A stretch of DNA of 64,000 nucleotides, from assembly GCF_004378255.1 (NCBI RefSeq), contig NZ_SNQG01000004.1:372001-436000 (forward strand), given 5' to 3'. The position numbers and the translations under genes were made by a program. The notes beneath the pieces were generated by a model. That model searched no databases. It was not told the DNA's origin and saw nothing but the letters and a program-made list of their open reading frames with translations. This document shows, one piece after another, positions 19,086-27,530 of the stretch; positions within the stretch are counted from its first letter, which is position 1, and each line of letters starts with the position of its first letter. This DNA is from Mucilaginibacter phyllosphaerae. Lineage in GTDB: Bacteria; Bacteroidota; Bacteroidia; Sphingobacteriales; Sphingobacteriaceae.

Positions 19086-20669
19086 ATGAAAAAATTAAAT
19101 TATATAATATGTTTATCTGCCCTGGTTATACTATCAGGCGGATGCCAGAAGGATCTGAACAGGGTGCCAACCAACGCCATTACAGCTGATGTTGCTTACG
19201 CTAACCCTGCAGGTTATAAACAGGTGCTGGCCAAAATGTATGGTGCATTTGCGTTAACCGGCAACGGTGGCCCGGATGCAGCAACGGGCGATATTGCCGG
19301 TATCGATCAGGGAACGTCGGACTTTTTACGCCTGTTCTGGAATTTTCAGGAATTGACTACCGACGAGGCAGCCATTGTTTGGAATGACCCGGGTTTGCAG
19401 GATTTTCACCTGATGAACTGGACATCTACTAACGTACTGATCCGTGGTTTGTATAGCCGTAGCATGTACCACATTACTGCCTGTAACGAGTTTATCCGCG
19501 AGTCTACAGATGCTAAGTTAAGCAGCCGTAATATTACCGGTGCAGAGGCTGATAACATTCGCCATTACCAGGCCGAAGTAAGGTTTTTAAGAGCGTACGA
19601 ATATTGGGTATTGCTGGATATGTTCGGTAACCCGCCGTTTGTGACCGAAAATGACCCGATAGGCGGCAAGTTTATCCCAAAACAGATAAAGCGTGCAGAC
19701 TTGTTCGCATACATCGAAACGGAACTGAAAGCGATAGAGCCTTTACTGGTTGACGCAAAACAGAATGAGTATGGGCGTGCCGATAAAGCAGCGGCTAATG
19801 CGTTGCTGGCACGGCTTTACCTGAATGCGGAGGTTTACACAGGCCAGGGCCGTTATACCGATGCTGCTGTTACGGCGCAAAAGGTTATAGGCTCCGGTTA
19901 TTCCTTAAACCCAACGTATGCTAACCTGTTTTTGGGTGATAATAATGTTAACAACCCCGAGACTATCCTGGCGCTGAATTATGATGGTGTAAACACCCAA
20001 AGCTATGGCGGTACCACTTACCTAATCAACGCTGCTATTAATTCCGCGCTCGACCCTAAAAAATTTGGTGTACCAAACGGCGGGTGGGGCGGTATGCGCT
20101 CAACCAAAAATCTGCCTTTGTTATTTGCAGATTATAGCGGCGCAACAGATAAACGCGCCATGTTTGCAGGCAGCAATATAGAAATGACAGACCTGACGGT
20201 TTATACCGATGGCCTGGCCGTAACCAAATTTAAAAACATTACCTCGGGTGGCCAAACGCCCGCTTCGGCTAATGGTGTTTATGCATCAACAGATTTCCCG
20301 CTGTTCCGCCTGGCAGAAATGTACCTGATTTATGCGGAAGCAGTAAAACGTGGTGGTACAGGGTCAGACCAAACCGGTGTTGATTATATAAACCTGCTGC
20401 GTACCCGTGCTTACGGCAATAACAGCGGCAACATCAGTTCATATAGCCTTAATGATGTGCTTGATGAACGTGGACGCGAATTGTACTGGGAAGGTTTTCG
20501 CAGGAGCGATCTGATCCGTTACGGCAGGTTCACAGGCGATAATTACCTTTGGCCCTGGAAAGGCGGCGTTAAAAACGGCAGGGGGGTAGAAGCTTATCGC
20601 GTGTTGTTTCCGCTGCCCTCATCAGATATCATCTCCAATCCAAACCTTGTTCAAAACACCGGCTATTAA
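19086..20669 (+). CDS. SusD/RagB-type surface glycan-binding lipoprotein
   Basis: The 527-residue protein has a lipoprotein signal with lipobox Cys in ILSGGCQKDLNRVPT, then the SusD N-terminus and TPR-like region (AEVRFLRAYEYWVLLDMFGNPPFV, ANALLARLYLNAEVYTGQ.RYTDA..). The C-terminal signature is complete (FRLAEMYLIYAEA near 400, LDERGRELYWEGFRRSDLIRYG-like stretch, then LFPLPSSDI.SNPNLVQN.GY). It forms the lid of the SusC barrel at the cell surface and binds the target glycan. It lies between susC and susE with short gaps, in one operon. Length and all family marks are intact. Confidence 0.95.
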   Translation: MKKLNYIICLSALVILSGGCQKDLNRVPTNAITADVAYANPAGYKQVLAKMYGAFALTGNGGPDAATGDIAGIDQGTSDFLRLFWNFQELTTDEAAIVWNDPGLQDFHLMNWTSTNVLIRGLYSRSMYHITACNEFIRESTDAKLSSRNITGAEADNIRHYQAEVRFLRAYEYWVLLDMFGNPPFVTENDPIGGKFIPKQIKRADLFAYIETELKAIEPLLVDAKQNEYGRADKAAANALLARLYLNAEVYTGQGRYTDAAVTAQKVIGSGYSLNPTYANLFLGDNNVNNPETILALNYDGVNTQSYGGTTYLINAAINSALDPKKFGVPNGGWGGMRSTKNLPLLFADYSGATDKRAMFAGSNIEMTDLTVYTDGLAVTKFKNITSGGQTPASANGVYASTDFPLFRLAEMYLIYAEAVKRGGTGSDQTGVDYINLLRTRAYGNNSGNISSYSLNDVLDERGRELYWEGFRRSDLIRYGRFTGDNYLWPWKGGVKNGRGVEAYRVLFPLPSSDIISNPNLVQNTGY

Positions 20670-20690
20670 TCATACATGATCTATACAGAT

Positions 20691-21764
20691 ATGAAAAGTA
20701 ATTTTATGAAAACCATATTCGGCGTGTTTGCAGTGCTGCTTGTTATCAGCAGCTGCAAAAGGGACGATATCATGGTTAAATCAACCGATGGTACCGCACC
20801 TGCATTAACCGCATCTGCCAACACCCTGGTATTAAGCAGTGATAACGCAGCCAGCGAAGCTGTTGCATTTAACTTTAACAAAGCCAGCTACGGCTACAGC
20901 GCAGCAGTATTATATACACTACAGCTGGATAAGGAAGGTAATAACTTTGCCGCACCAAAAGAGTACACCATTGATGCATCGGCAAACACCCAAAAGCTTA
21001 CCGTTGGCGATTTAAACAATTCACTGGCTTTAATGGGATACGCAGCAGGTAGGGCTTCCGGTTTGGAAGCCCGTATAAAATCGGAATTGCGGGCAGGTGT
21101 GGGTACGCTTTACAGTAATGTGCTTAAGCTTACCGTAACCACCTATTCTGTAATCATTGCTTACCCATCATTATACGTACCGGGCGCTTACCAGGGCTGG
21201 ACACCGGCTACTGCGGCTAAGGTTGCATCCGTAGCCGACAATGGGAAATATGAAGGTTATGTGGATTTTACTGCTGCTACCGACTTTAATTTTAAATATA
21301 CGGCAGATACCGAATGGAAACTGCAATACGGATGGGCCAGCAGTAGCAATACCGGCACCACAGCAGAGGGTACTTTTGCTGCCGGTGCAAGCGGAAATTT
21401 ATTTGTACCGTCTGCCGGTTATTATTTGCTAAAGGCTGATACCAAGGCAAATACCTGGAACGCAACTAAAACTACCTTTGGTGTAGTTGGTGATGCTACA
21501 CCGAACGGATGGGACAAGGATACCAACATGACTTATGACCCGGCTACCAAACAATGGAAGGTGACGGTAAATTTAACTGCCGGTAAGATCAAGTTTAGGG
21601 CTAATGGCGCCTGGGTAATTCAGTATGGTAATAAGAAAACTAATCCTACTAACTTTTTAGAGTTTGAAGGGGCAGATATCCCGGTTACTGTTGCAGGTAA
21701 TTATACCATTATACTGGATCTGAGTAATCCGGGTAATTACATGTATTCGCTAAACAAAAACTAA
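20691..21764 (+). CDS. SusE-like surface glycan-binding lipoprotein
   Basis: The open frame begins at 20676 but the ATGs at 20691 or 20706 give a normal lipoprotein signal (MKTIFGVFAVLLVISSCKRDD). The N-terminal part has the SusE Ig-like domain (TASANTLVLSSDNAASEAVAFNF...Y.LQLDKEGNNF). Two CBM-like SusE/SusF domains follow, one starting at YPSLYVPGAYQGWTPATAAKV and one at GDATPNGWDKDTNMTYDP. Proteins of this type sit at the cell surface and hold polysaccharide near SusCD. Position four in the regulator-susC-susD order, just before the endo-galactanase, supports this role. Ligand specificity for galactan is inferred from neighbours only. Confidence 0.85.
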   Translation: MKSNFMKTIFGVFAVLLVISSCKRDDIMVKSTDGTAPALTASANTLVLSSDNAASEAVAFNFNKASYGYSAAVLYTLQLDKEGNNFAAPKEYTIDASANTQKLTVGDLNNSLALMGYAAGRASGLEARIKSELRAGVGTLYSNVLKLTVTTYSVIIAYPSLYVPGAYQGWTPATAAKVASVADNGKYEGYVDFTAATDFNFKYTADTEWKLQYGWASSSNTGTTAEGTFAAGASGNLFVPSAGYYLLKADTKANTWNATKTTFGVVGDATPNGWDKDTNMTYDPATKQWKVTVNLTAGKIKFRANGAWVIQYGNKKTNPTNFLEFEGADIPVTVAGNYTIILDLSNPGNYMYSLNKN

Positions 21765-21767
21765 ATC

Positions 21768-22802
21768 ATGAGAAAATTATTTATAGCCATAGGTATTATA
21801 AGTGCTTCATTAATAGGTAGCTGTACTAAGGATATTACCGCGCCGGATTTTCCGGATGAACCGCTTGCCGCCAATTTTGCTAAAGGCGCAGATGTAAGCT
21901 GGGTAACCGAAATGGAAAACAGCGGCCTTAAATTTTATAATAACGCTGGTACACAACAGGATCTGCTGCAGATCCTGAAGGATAAAGGCATCAATTCCAT
22001 TCGTTTACGTGCCTGGGTTAACCCGGCAAGCCAGTGGAGCAGTACTGCCGATGTGGTGGCCAAAGCCGTAAGGGCCAAAGCCATGGGTTTCCGCATTATG
22101 CTTGATCTGCATTACAGCGATACCTGGGCCGATCCTGCAGCGCAGGCTAAACCCGCCGCATGGGCAAACCAGGATTTTGCTGCGCTAAAAACCTCGGTTA
22201 CCAACTACACTATTGGCATCATGAACGCCCTTAAAACGGCAAATATCGCCCCTGAATGGGTGCAAATTGGTAACGAAACCAACAACGGCATGCTTTGGGA
22301 AGATGGCAAGGCATCCGTCAACATGAAAAACTATGCCGAACTGGTGCAGGCCGGTTATGCCGCGGTAAAAAGTGTAAATAGCAGCAGCAAGGTTATTGTG
22401 CATTTGTCCAATGGTTTCGATAACACGCTGTTCCGTTTCATATTTGACGGCTTGAAGGCCAATGGCGCCAATTGGGATGTAACGGGTATGTCGTTATACC
22501 CTACAGCAGATAACTGGCGCAGCCTGAACATCCAGTGCCTGGCCAATATGAATGATATGGTAACCCGCTACGGTAAAGAAGTAATGATTTGCGAAGTGGG
22601 TATGCCGGCAACAGAGGCCACTGCTTCAAAAGCATTTTTAACAGATATCATCAGGAAGAATAACAGCCTTGCCGGTGGCAAGGGCCTGGGCGTATTTTAC
22701 TGGGAGCCCGAAGCCTATAACGATTGGCAGGGATATAAATTAGGCGCGTTTGACGCAACCGGCAAACCTACTGCCGCCATGGATGCGTTTTTATTAAAGT
22801 AG
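21768..22802 (+). CDS. GH53 endo-beta-1,4-galactanase, lipoprotein
   Basis: The 344-residue lipoprotein (lipobox LIGSC, Cys near residue 19) matches arabinogalactan endo-beta-1,4-galactanase, GH53. It has GADVSWVTEMENSG, INSIRLRAWVNP, ML.LHYSDTWADPA, acid/base Glu170 in QIGNETNNGMLW and nucleophile Glu276 in MICEVGMP, followed by FYWEPEA. It cuts the beta-1,4-galactan backbone of type I arabinogalactan or pectin side chains. The lipid anchor suggests action at the cell surface, making oligosaccharides for SusCD import. It follows susE by 3 bases and is the clearest clue to the locus substrate. Confidence 0.95.
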   Translation: MRKLFIAIGIISASLIGSCTKDITAPDFPDEPLAANFAKGADVSWVTEMENSGLKFYNNAGTQQDLLQILKDKGINSIRLRAWVNPASQWSSTADVVAKAVRAKAMGFRIMLDLHYSDTWADPAAQAKPAAWANQDFAALKTSVTNYTIGIMNALKTANIAPEWVQIGNETNNGMLWEDGKASVNMKNYAELVQAGYAAVKSVNSSSKVIVHLSNGFDNTLFRFIFDGLKANGANWDVTGMSLYPTADNWRSLNIQCLANMNDMVTRYGKEVMICEVGMPATEATASKAFLTDIIRKNNSLAGGKGLGVFYWEPEAYNDWQGYKLGAFDATGKPTAAMDAFLLK

Positions 22803-22818
22803 TTGTAAACACCAGCTG

Positions 22819-25098
22819 ATGAAATTTAAGGCTTTAATAGTTTTAACCTGCTTATACCTGTATTGCCCGGGCGGTATTGCCCGGGCGCAAACAGGTGTGC
22901 CAAAGCATAAGGCCAACGAGATCTATATAGATGCCAAAGGCGTGATGCGGCTGCAAAGGGATGATAAACAAGCCAGCTTTTTTGGGGTAAACTATACTAT
23001 TCCGTTTGCTTATGGTTACCGGTCGCATAAAAAACTGGGCCTTGATATTGAAAAGGCCATTGATGCCGATGTGTATCACCTGGCGCGTTTGGGCATAACT
23101 GCCTTTAGGGTGCACGTTTGGGATACCGAGATCAGCGACTCGCTGGGTAATTTAAAACAGAACGAGCATCTGCGGTTATTTGATTACCTGTTATCTAAAT
23201 TAGAGGAACGGGGCATCCGCATCATCATTACGCCCATTGCTTTCTGGGGCAACGGCTATCCCGATAAGGATGAGCGTACCGGCAGCTTTTCTGATGTTTA
23301 CGGCAAGGATGCGGCGCTGATAAACCAACGTGCCATTGCCGCGCAAGAGCGTTATCTGCAGCAGTTTTTTAAACACATTAATCCATACACTAAAAAAACC
23401 TATGTGGCAGATAGGTTTGTTATCGCTACCGAGATCAATAACGAGCCGCACCACAGCGGGGCGAAAGAACTGGCCACAGCTTATGTAAACCGCATGATGG
23501 CCGCCATTAAAAGCACCGGATGGACCAAACCCGTATTTTACAACATCAGCGAGTCGCCTTATTATGCGGATGCTATTGCAGCATCAAATGCCAATGGCTT
23601 CAGCTTTCAGTGGTATCCAACCGGGTTGGTATCCGGCCACCAACAGTTGGGTAATATGCTGCCCAATGTCGATCGTTATATGATCCCGTTTGATACTATC
23701 CCTGCGTTTAATAACAAGGCGCGGATGATCTATGAATTTGATGCCGGTGATGTACTGCAATCTTATATGTATCCGGCCATGGCGCGCAGTTTTAAAACGG
23801 CAGGTTTCCAGTGGGCAACCCAGTTTGCTTATGACCCTATGGGCACGGCCTATGCCAATACCGAATACCAAACACATTACCTTAACCTGGCTTACACGCC
23901 CTCAAAAGCCATCAGCTTGCTTATTGCAGGCAAGGTTTTTCAGCAGGTGCCTATGTACAAATCTTACGGCGTTTACCCTGCAGATACCGCATTCAGCGTA
24001 TTTAGAGTGAGCTATAAGCAGCAACTAAGCGAAATGAATGCGCCTGCAAAATTTTATTATTCTAACACAACCACATCATTACCCATACAGCCTAAGCTGT
24101 TGCAGCATTTAGCCGGCGTGGGCTCGTCACCGGTTGTAAAATACAACGGCACCGGGGCTTACTTTTTAGATAAGGTAGCCAACGGCGTATGGCGCCTGGA
24201 GGTGATGCCGGATGCCACTAAAGTTCGCGACCCGTTTGAAAGGACTTCTTTAGACAGGGCCGTAACAGTTATCAGTACCCAAGCCAGGGATATGAAGATC
24301 AGCCTTGCCGATTTAGGCGGCGTTTTCAGTATCACTCAGATGAATAAAAAGGATATATCGGCACAGGCAAAAAACGGTAACATCCTTATAAAACCCGGCG
24401 TTTACCTGCTTAAACGCAAAAGAGCGGCATTCAATTCATTTAATGCTGAGGGTAAAATAGGCAGCCTGCGTATAAAGGAATATTATGCGCCGGCACCTAC
24501 ACAAGGCTACCAGGCTAACAAAGCGCAAGCTTTACCGGCAGTTGCTTCATCTGCTCCAAACGGCAGTATCCGCCTTTATGAGCCTGCCGCCAACCGGGCA
24601 ACGGCAACCGTTTACTCACCCGAATGGAAAAGCGATACTTACGATTATATAACCGGCCCGCAGGGTAATATGCTGCTTAATTTAAAGCATCTGTTTGGTG
24701 CTAAAGCGGGGGGAGCAGAGGTGTTTGTAAAGCCTGTATTTACAGCAAACCAGTACAGGATGGATGAATTCAGATCCATCATCATTAATGCCGCTGCAGA
24801 TACCCTGACGGAACTTAAGGTTACCCTGGTTGATGAAGATGCTAATGCTTACAGTGCTGTTGTGAAAATTGATAAGCAGTTCAGGCAGTTCCGCATTCCC
24901 TTATCATCGCTTAAAAAGGATGAACTGGTTTTACTGCCGCGGCCATACCCGGGTTTCCAGGCATTCAGCTTTAAAACGCCCGGCAATACAGCTTTCAGGC
25001 TTGGTAAAACAGAAAAGTTACAAATTATAATTCCGGGTGAATTCCGGCATAAATTCTCCGTTCAGCTTGGCGAAGTACGCTTAGAAACAACAAACTAA
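22819..25098 (+). CDS. Clan GH-A glycoside hydrolase, exact family not assigned
   Basis: The 759-residue secreted protein has a signal peptide ending near ARAQ, then a GH5-like TIM barrel over about residues 25-400. Marks are FFGVNYTIPFAYGY, the FRVHVWDTEISD strand, acid/base Glu209 in ATEINNEPHH, and nucleophile Glu306 in RMIYEFDAGD; the ~97-residue spacing suits clan GH-A. A C-terminal region of about 330 residues adds beta-rich domains that may bind carbohydrate. Within a galactan locus a beta-galactosidase-type exo-activity on galacto-oligosaccharides is plausible, and newer families from pectin loci such as GH147 are alternatives to GH5, but I cannot decide from sequence alone. It lies 16 bases after GH53 and 10 before GH2, in the same operon. 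Confidence 0.75.
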   Translation: MKFKALIVLTCLYLYCPGGIARAQTGVPKHKANEIYIDAKGVMRLQRDDKQASFFGVNYTIPFAYGYRSHKKLGLDIEKAIDADVYHLARLGITAFRVHVWDTEISDSLGNLKQNEHLRLFDYLLSKLEERGIRIIITPIAFWGNGYPDKDERTGSFSDVYGKDAALINQRAIAAQERYLQQFFKHINPYTKKTYVADRFVIATEINNEPHHSGAKELATAYVNRMMAAIKSTGWTKPVFYNISESPYYADAIAASNANGFSFQWYPTGLVSGHQQLGNMLPNVDRYMIPFDTIPAFNNKARMIYEFDAGDVLQSYMYPAMARSFKTAGFQWATQFAYDPMGTAYANTEYQTHYLNLAYTPSKAISLLIAGKVFQQVPMYKSYGVYPADTAFSVFRVSYKQQLSEMNAPAKFYYSNTTTSLPIQPKLLQHLAGVGSSPVVKYNGTGAYFLDKVANGVWRLEVMPDATKVRDPFERTSLDRAVTVISTQARDMKISLADLGGVFSITQMNKKDISAQAKNGNILIKPGVYLLKRKRAAFNSFNAEGKIGSLRIKEYYAPAPTQGYQANKAQALPAVASSAPNGSIRLYEPAANRATATVYSPEWKSDTYDYITGPQGNMLLNLKHLFGAKAGGAEVFVKPVFTANQYRMDEFRSIIINAAADTLTELKVTLVDEDANAYSAVVKIDKQFRQFRIPLSSLKKDELVLLPRPYPGFQAFSFKTPGNTAFRLGKTEKLQIIIPGEFRHKFSVQLGEVRLETTN

Positions 25099-25108
25099 AA
25101 TTACTTTC

Positions 25109-27523
25109 ATGAATTTTTTATCACGCTGCATTTTAACGTGCTTAAGCCTTTTCTGCGTATTATCTACTGCTTTTGCGCAGCAGAACGGCCGCAAGCGCGA
25201 ATCTTTTAACGAAGGCTGGAAGTTTCATTTGGGCCATGCCGCCGATGCGACAAAAGATTTTAATTACGGGCTGGTTAACATATTTGCAAAATCGGGTAAA
25301 ACTGATTCAACAGCCATAGCGCCTGCTTTTAATGATACCGGCTGGAAGAGCTTACAACTGCCGCATGACTGGGCTATCGAGCTGCCTTTTGAGAACAGGG
25401 ATAACGAAAACCTGAAGGATCACGGTTTTCGCCCGGTAGGGGGCTTGTTTCCGCAAAACAGCATTGGCTGGTACCGTAAAAGTTTTGCAATAGCTGCAGC
25501 AGATTCGGGCAGGCGCTTCAGCATAACGTTCGACGGCGTTTTTCGGGATGCCAAAGTTTGGATCAACGGTTTTTATTTGGGTGGGAACGAAAGCGGCTAC
25601 GTTGGTTTTACCCGTGATATTACAGATTACATGAGCTTTAAAACGCCAAACGTGATGGTGGTACGCGTTGATGCCACACAGGCCGAAGGCTGGTTTTATG
25701 AAGGCGCCGGTATTTACCGTAATGTATGGTTAAACAGCTACGATAACCTGCATATTGCCGACGATGTTTTTGTGCATACAGACGTTAAGGGCAATGCCGC
25801 AACCGTTACCCTGGAAGCTACGATAGAAAACCAGGGGCTTACAGCTGCAACCGGAAGCTTTTATGCAAACATTACCGACCGCAACGGCAAATTGGTTGGC
25901 AAAACGCAGTTACAGAATTTCACCATCGGCCAATCGGGCAGGCAATTGGTAAAACAACAGCTAATGATCAATGCTCCTCAGCTATGGAGTATAGAACAGC
26001 CTTATTTATATCATATTAAACCCATAGTAAGTGTTAACGGTAAGCAAACCGACAGCCGCGACATTCATTTTGGGGTGCGCACCATAGAGATAAAACCCGA
26101 CGGCGTATTTTTGAACGGTAAACACGTTAAAATAAAAGGTACCAATAATCACCAGGACCATGCAGGCTTAGGTGCCGCCCTGCCCGATTATTTGCAGTAT
26201 TACCGCATTGCATTATTGAAGCAATTTGGCTCTAACGCCTACCGCACCAGCCACCACGCGCCAACGCCCGAATTGCTTGATGCCTGCGATAGCCTGGGCA
26301 TGTTGGTACTGGATGAACAGCGACTGCTCAACAGCTCGCCCGAGTACATGGACCAGTTTGAGCGGTTGTTAAAACGCGACAGGAACCATGCCAGCGTATT
26401 TTTATGGTCGATAGGGAATGAGGAAGGGTATGCACAAACCAACAGTTATGGTAAGCGCATTGCACAAACGCTATTGGCCAAACAACGCGAATTAGACCCA
26501 ACGCGTACTAGTACCTACGCTGCCGATCTGGCAAATGTATTTACAGGCGTTAACGAGGTTATCCCGGTGCGCGGGTTTAATTACAGGCAAACTGGCGTGG
26601 CCGATTATCATAAAGACCACCCCGGCCAGCCCATCATCGGTACAGAAATGGGCAGCACGCTATCTACCAGGGGCATCTATGTAAAAGATACGGTAAGGGC
26701 TTATCTGCCAGACCAGGATATCAGCGCGCCATGGTGGGCAAGCCGTGCCGAAGAATGGTGGCCGCTGGCTGCTACCAACAGCTACTGGCTGGGCGGTTTC
26801 ATCTGGACGGGGTTTGATTACCGCGGCGAACCAACACCTTATAAGTGGCCAAATGTAAACTCGCACTTTGGGGTGATGGATGTTTGCGGTTTCCCTAAAA
26901 ACCTGTACTACTATTATCAATCCTGGTGGAAGGATGAAGATGTACTGCACCTGTCTCCGCACTGGAACTGGCCGGGTAAACAGGGGCAGATCATCCCGGT
27001 ATGGGTAAATACCAATGCCGATGATGTAGAATTGTTTTTAAATGGTAAAAGCCTGGGTAAAAAAATTATGCCGCGCAACAGCCATCTGCAATGGGATGTA
27101 GCCTACCAGCCGGGTGTTTTAAAAGCCGTTGCCACCCGTAACGGTAAAAAAATAAACGGGCAGGTTAAAACTACCGGGGCGGCCTATAAAATTAAGCTTT
27201 CGCCATCTAAAAATGTTTTGCTGGCCGATGGCCGGGATGCAGTTGTAGTGAACGTAAGCGTGGTAGACAAGAACGGGCTGGAAGTGCCGGATGCCCTAAA
27301 CATGATTAATTTTAGCAGCCTGGGCGATGCCCGGATAATAGGCGTTGGCAACGGCGACCCAAGCAGCCACGAGGCCGATCAAATGGACGGCAACTGGCAA
27401 CGCAGCCTGTTTAACGGTTACTGCCAGCTAATCATCAGGGCCGGTAAAACGGCAGGGAATGTAGTTGTAAAGGCAACTTCGCCCGGCCTGATGCCGGGGC
27501 AAACGGGGCTGGTTTTAAAATAA
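25109..27523 (+). CDS. GH2 beta-galactosidase
   Basis: The 804-residue protein has a signal peptide (CVLSTAFAQQ) and a standard GH2 layout: a jelly-roll sugar-binding domain (FNEGWKFHLG, LPHDWAIE, IGWYRKSF, VWINGFYLG), an Ig-like domain, the TIM barrel, then DUF4982 and a C-terminal Ig-like domain. Catalytic acid/base is Glu438 in LWSIGNEEGY and the nucleophile is Glu513 in IIGTEMGS. It probably removes terminal beta-galactose from galacto-oligosaccharides in the periplasm after import, completing the GH53 pathway. It is the last gene of the susC operon and ends 7 bases before the convergent kinase gene. No hairpin terminator was seen in that gap. Confidence 0.93.
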   Translation: MNFLSRCILTCLSLFCVLSTAFAQQNGRKRESFNEGWKFHLGHAADATKDFNYGLVNIFAKSGKTDSTAIAPAFNDTGWKSLQLPHDWAIELPFENRDNENLKDHGFRPVGGLFPQNSIGWYRKSFAIAAADSGRRFSITFDGVFRDAKVWINGFYLGGNESGYVGFTRDITDYMSFKTPNVMVVRVDATQAEGWFYEGAGIYRNVWLNSYDNLHIADDVFVHTDVKGNAATVTLEATIENQGLTAATGSFYANITDRNGKLVGKTQLQNFTIGQSGRQLVKQQLMINAPQLWSIEQPYLYHIKPIVSVNGKQTDSRDIHFGVRTIEIKPDGVFLNGKHVKIKGTNNHQDHAGLGAALPDYLQYYRIALLKQFGSNAYRTSHHAPTPELLDACDSLGMLVLDEQRLLNSSPEYMDQFERLLKRDRNHASVFLWSIGNEEGYAQTNSYGKRIAQTLLAKQRELDPTRTSTYAADLANVFTGVNEVIPVRGFNYRQTGVADYHKDHPGQPIIGTEMGSTLSTRGIYVKDTVRAYLPDQDISAPWWASRAEEWWPLAATNSYWLGGFIWTGFDYRGEPTPYKWPNVNSHFGVMDVCGFPKNLYYYYQSWWKDEDVLHLSPHWNWPGKQGQIIPVWVNTNADDVELFLNGKSLGKKIMPRNSHLQWDVAYQPGVLKAVATRNGKKINGQVKTTGAAYKIKLSPSKNVLLADGRDAVVVNVSVVDKNGLEVPDALNMINFSSLGDARIIGVGNGDPSSHEADQMDGNWQRSLFNGYCQLIIRAGKTAGNVVVKATSPGLMPGQTGLVLK

Positions 27524-27530
27524 GCCCCGT

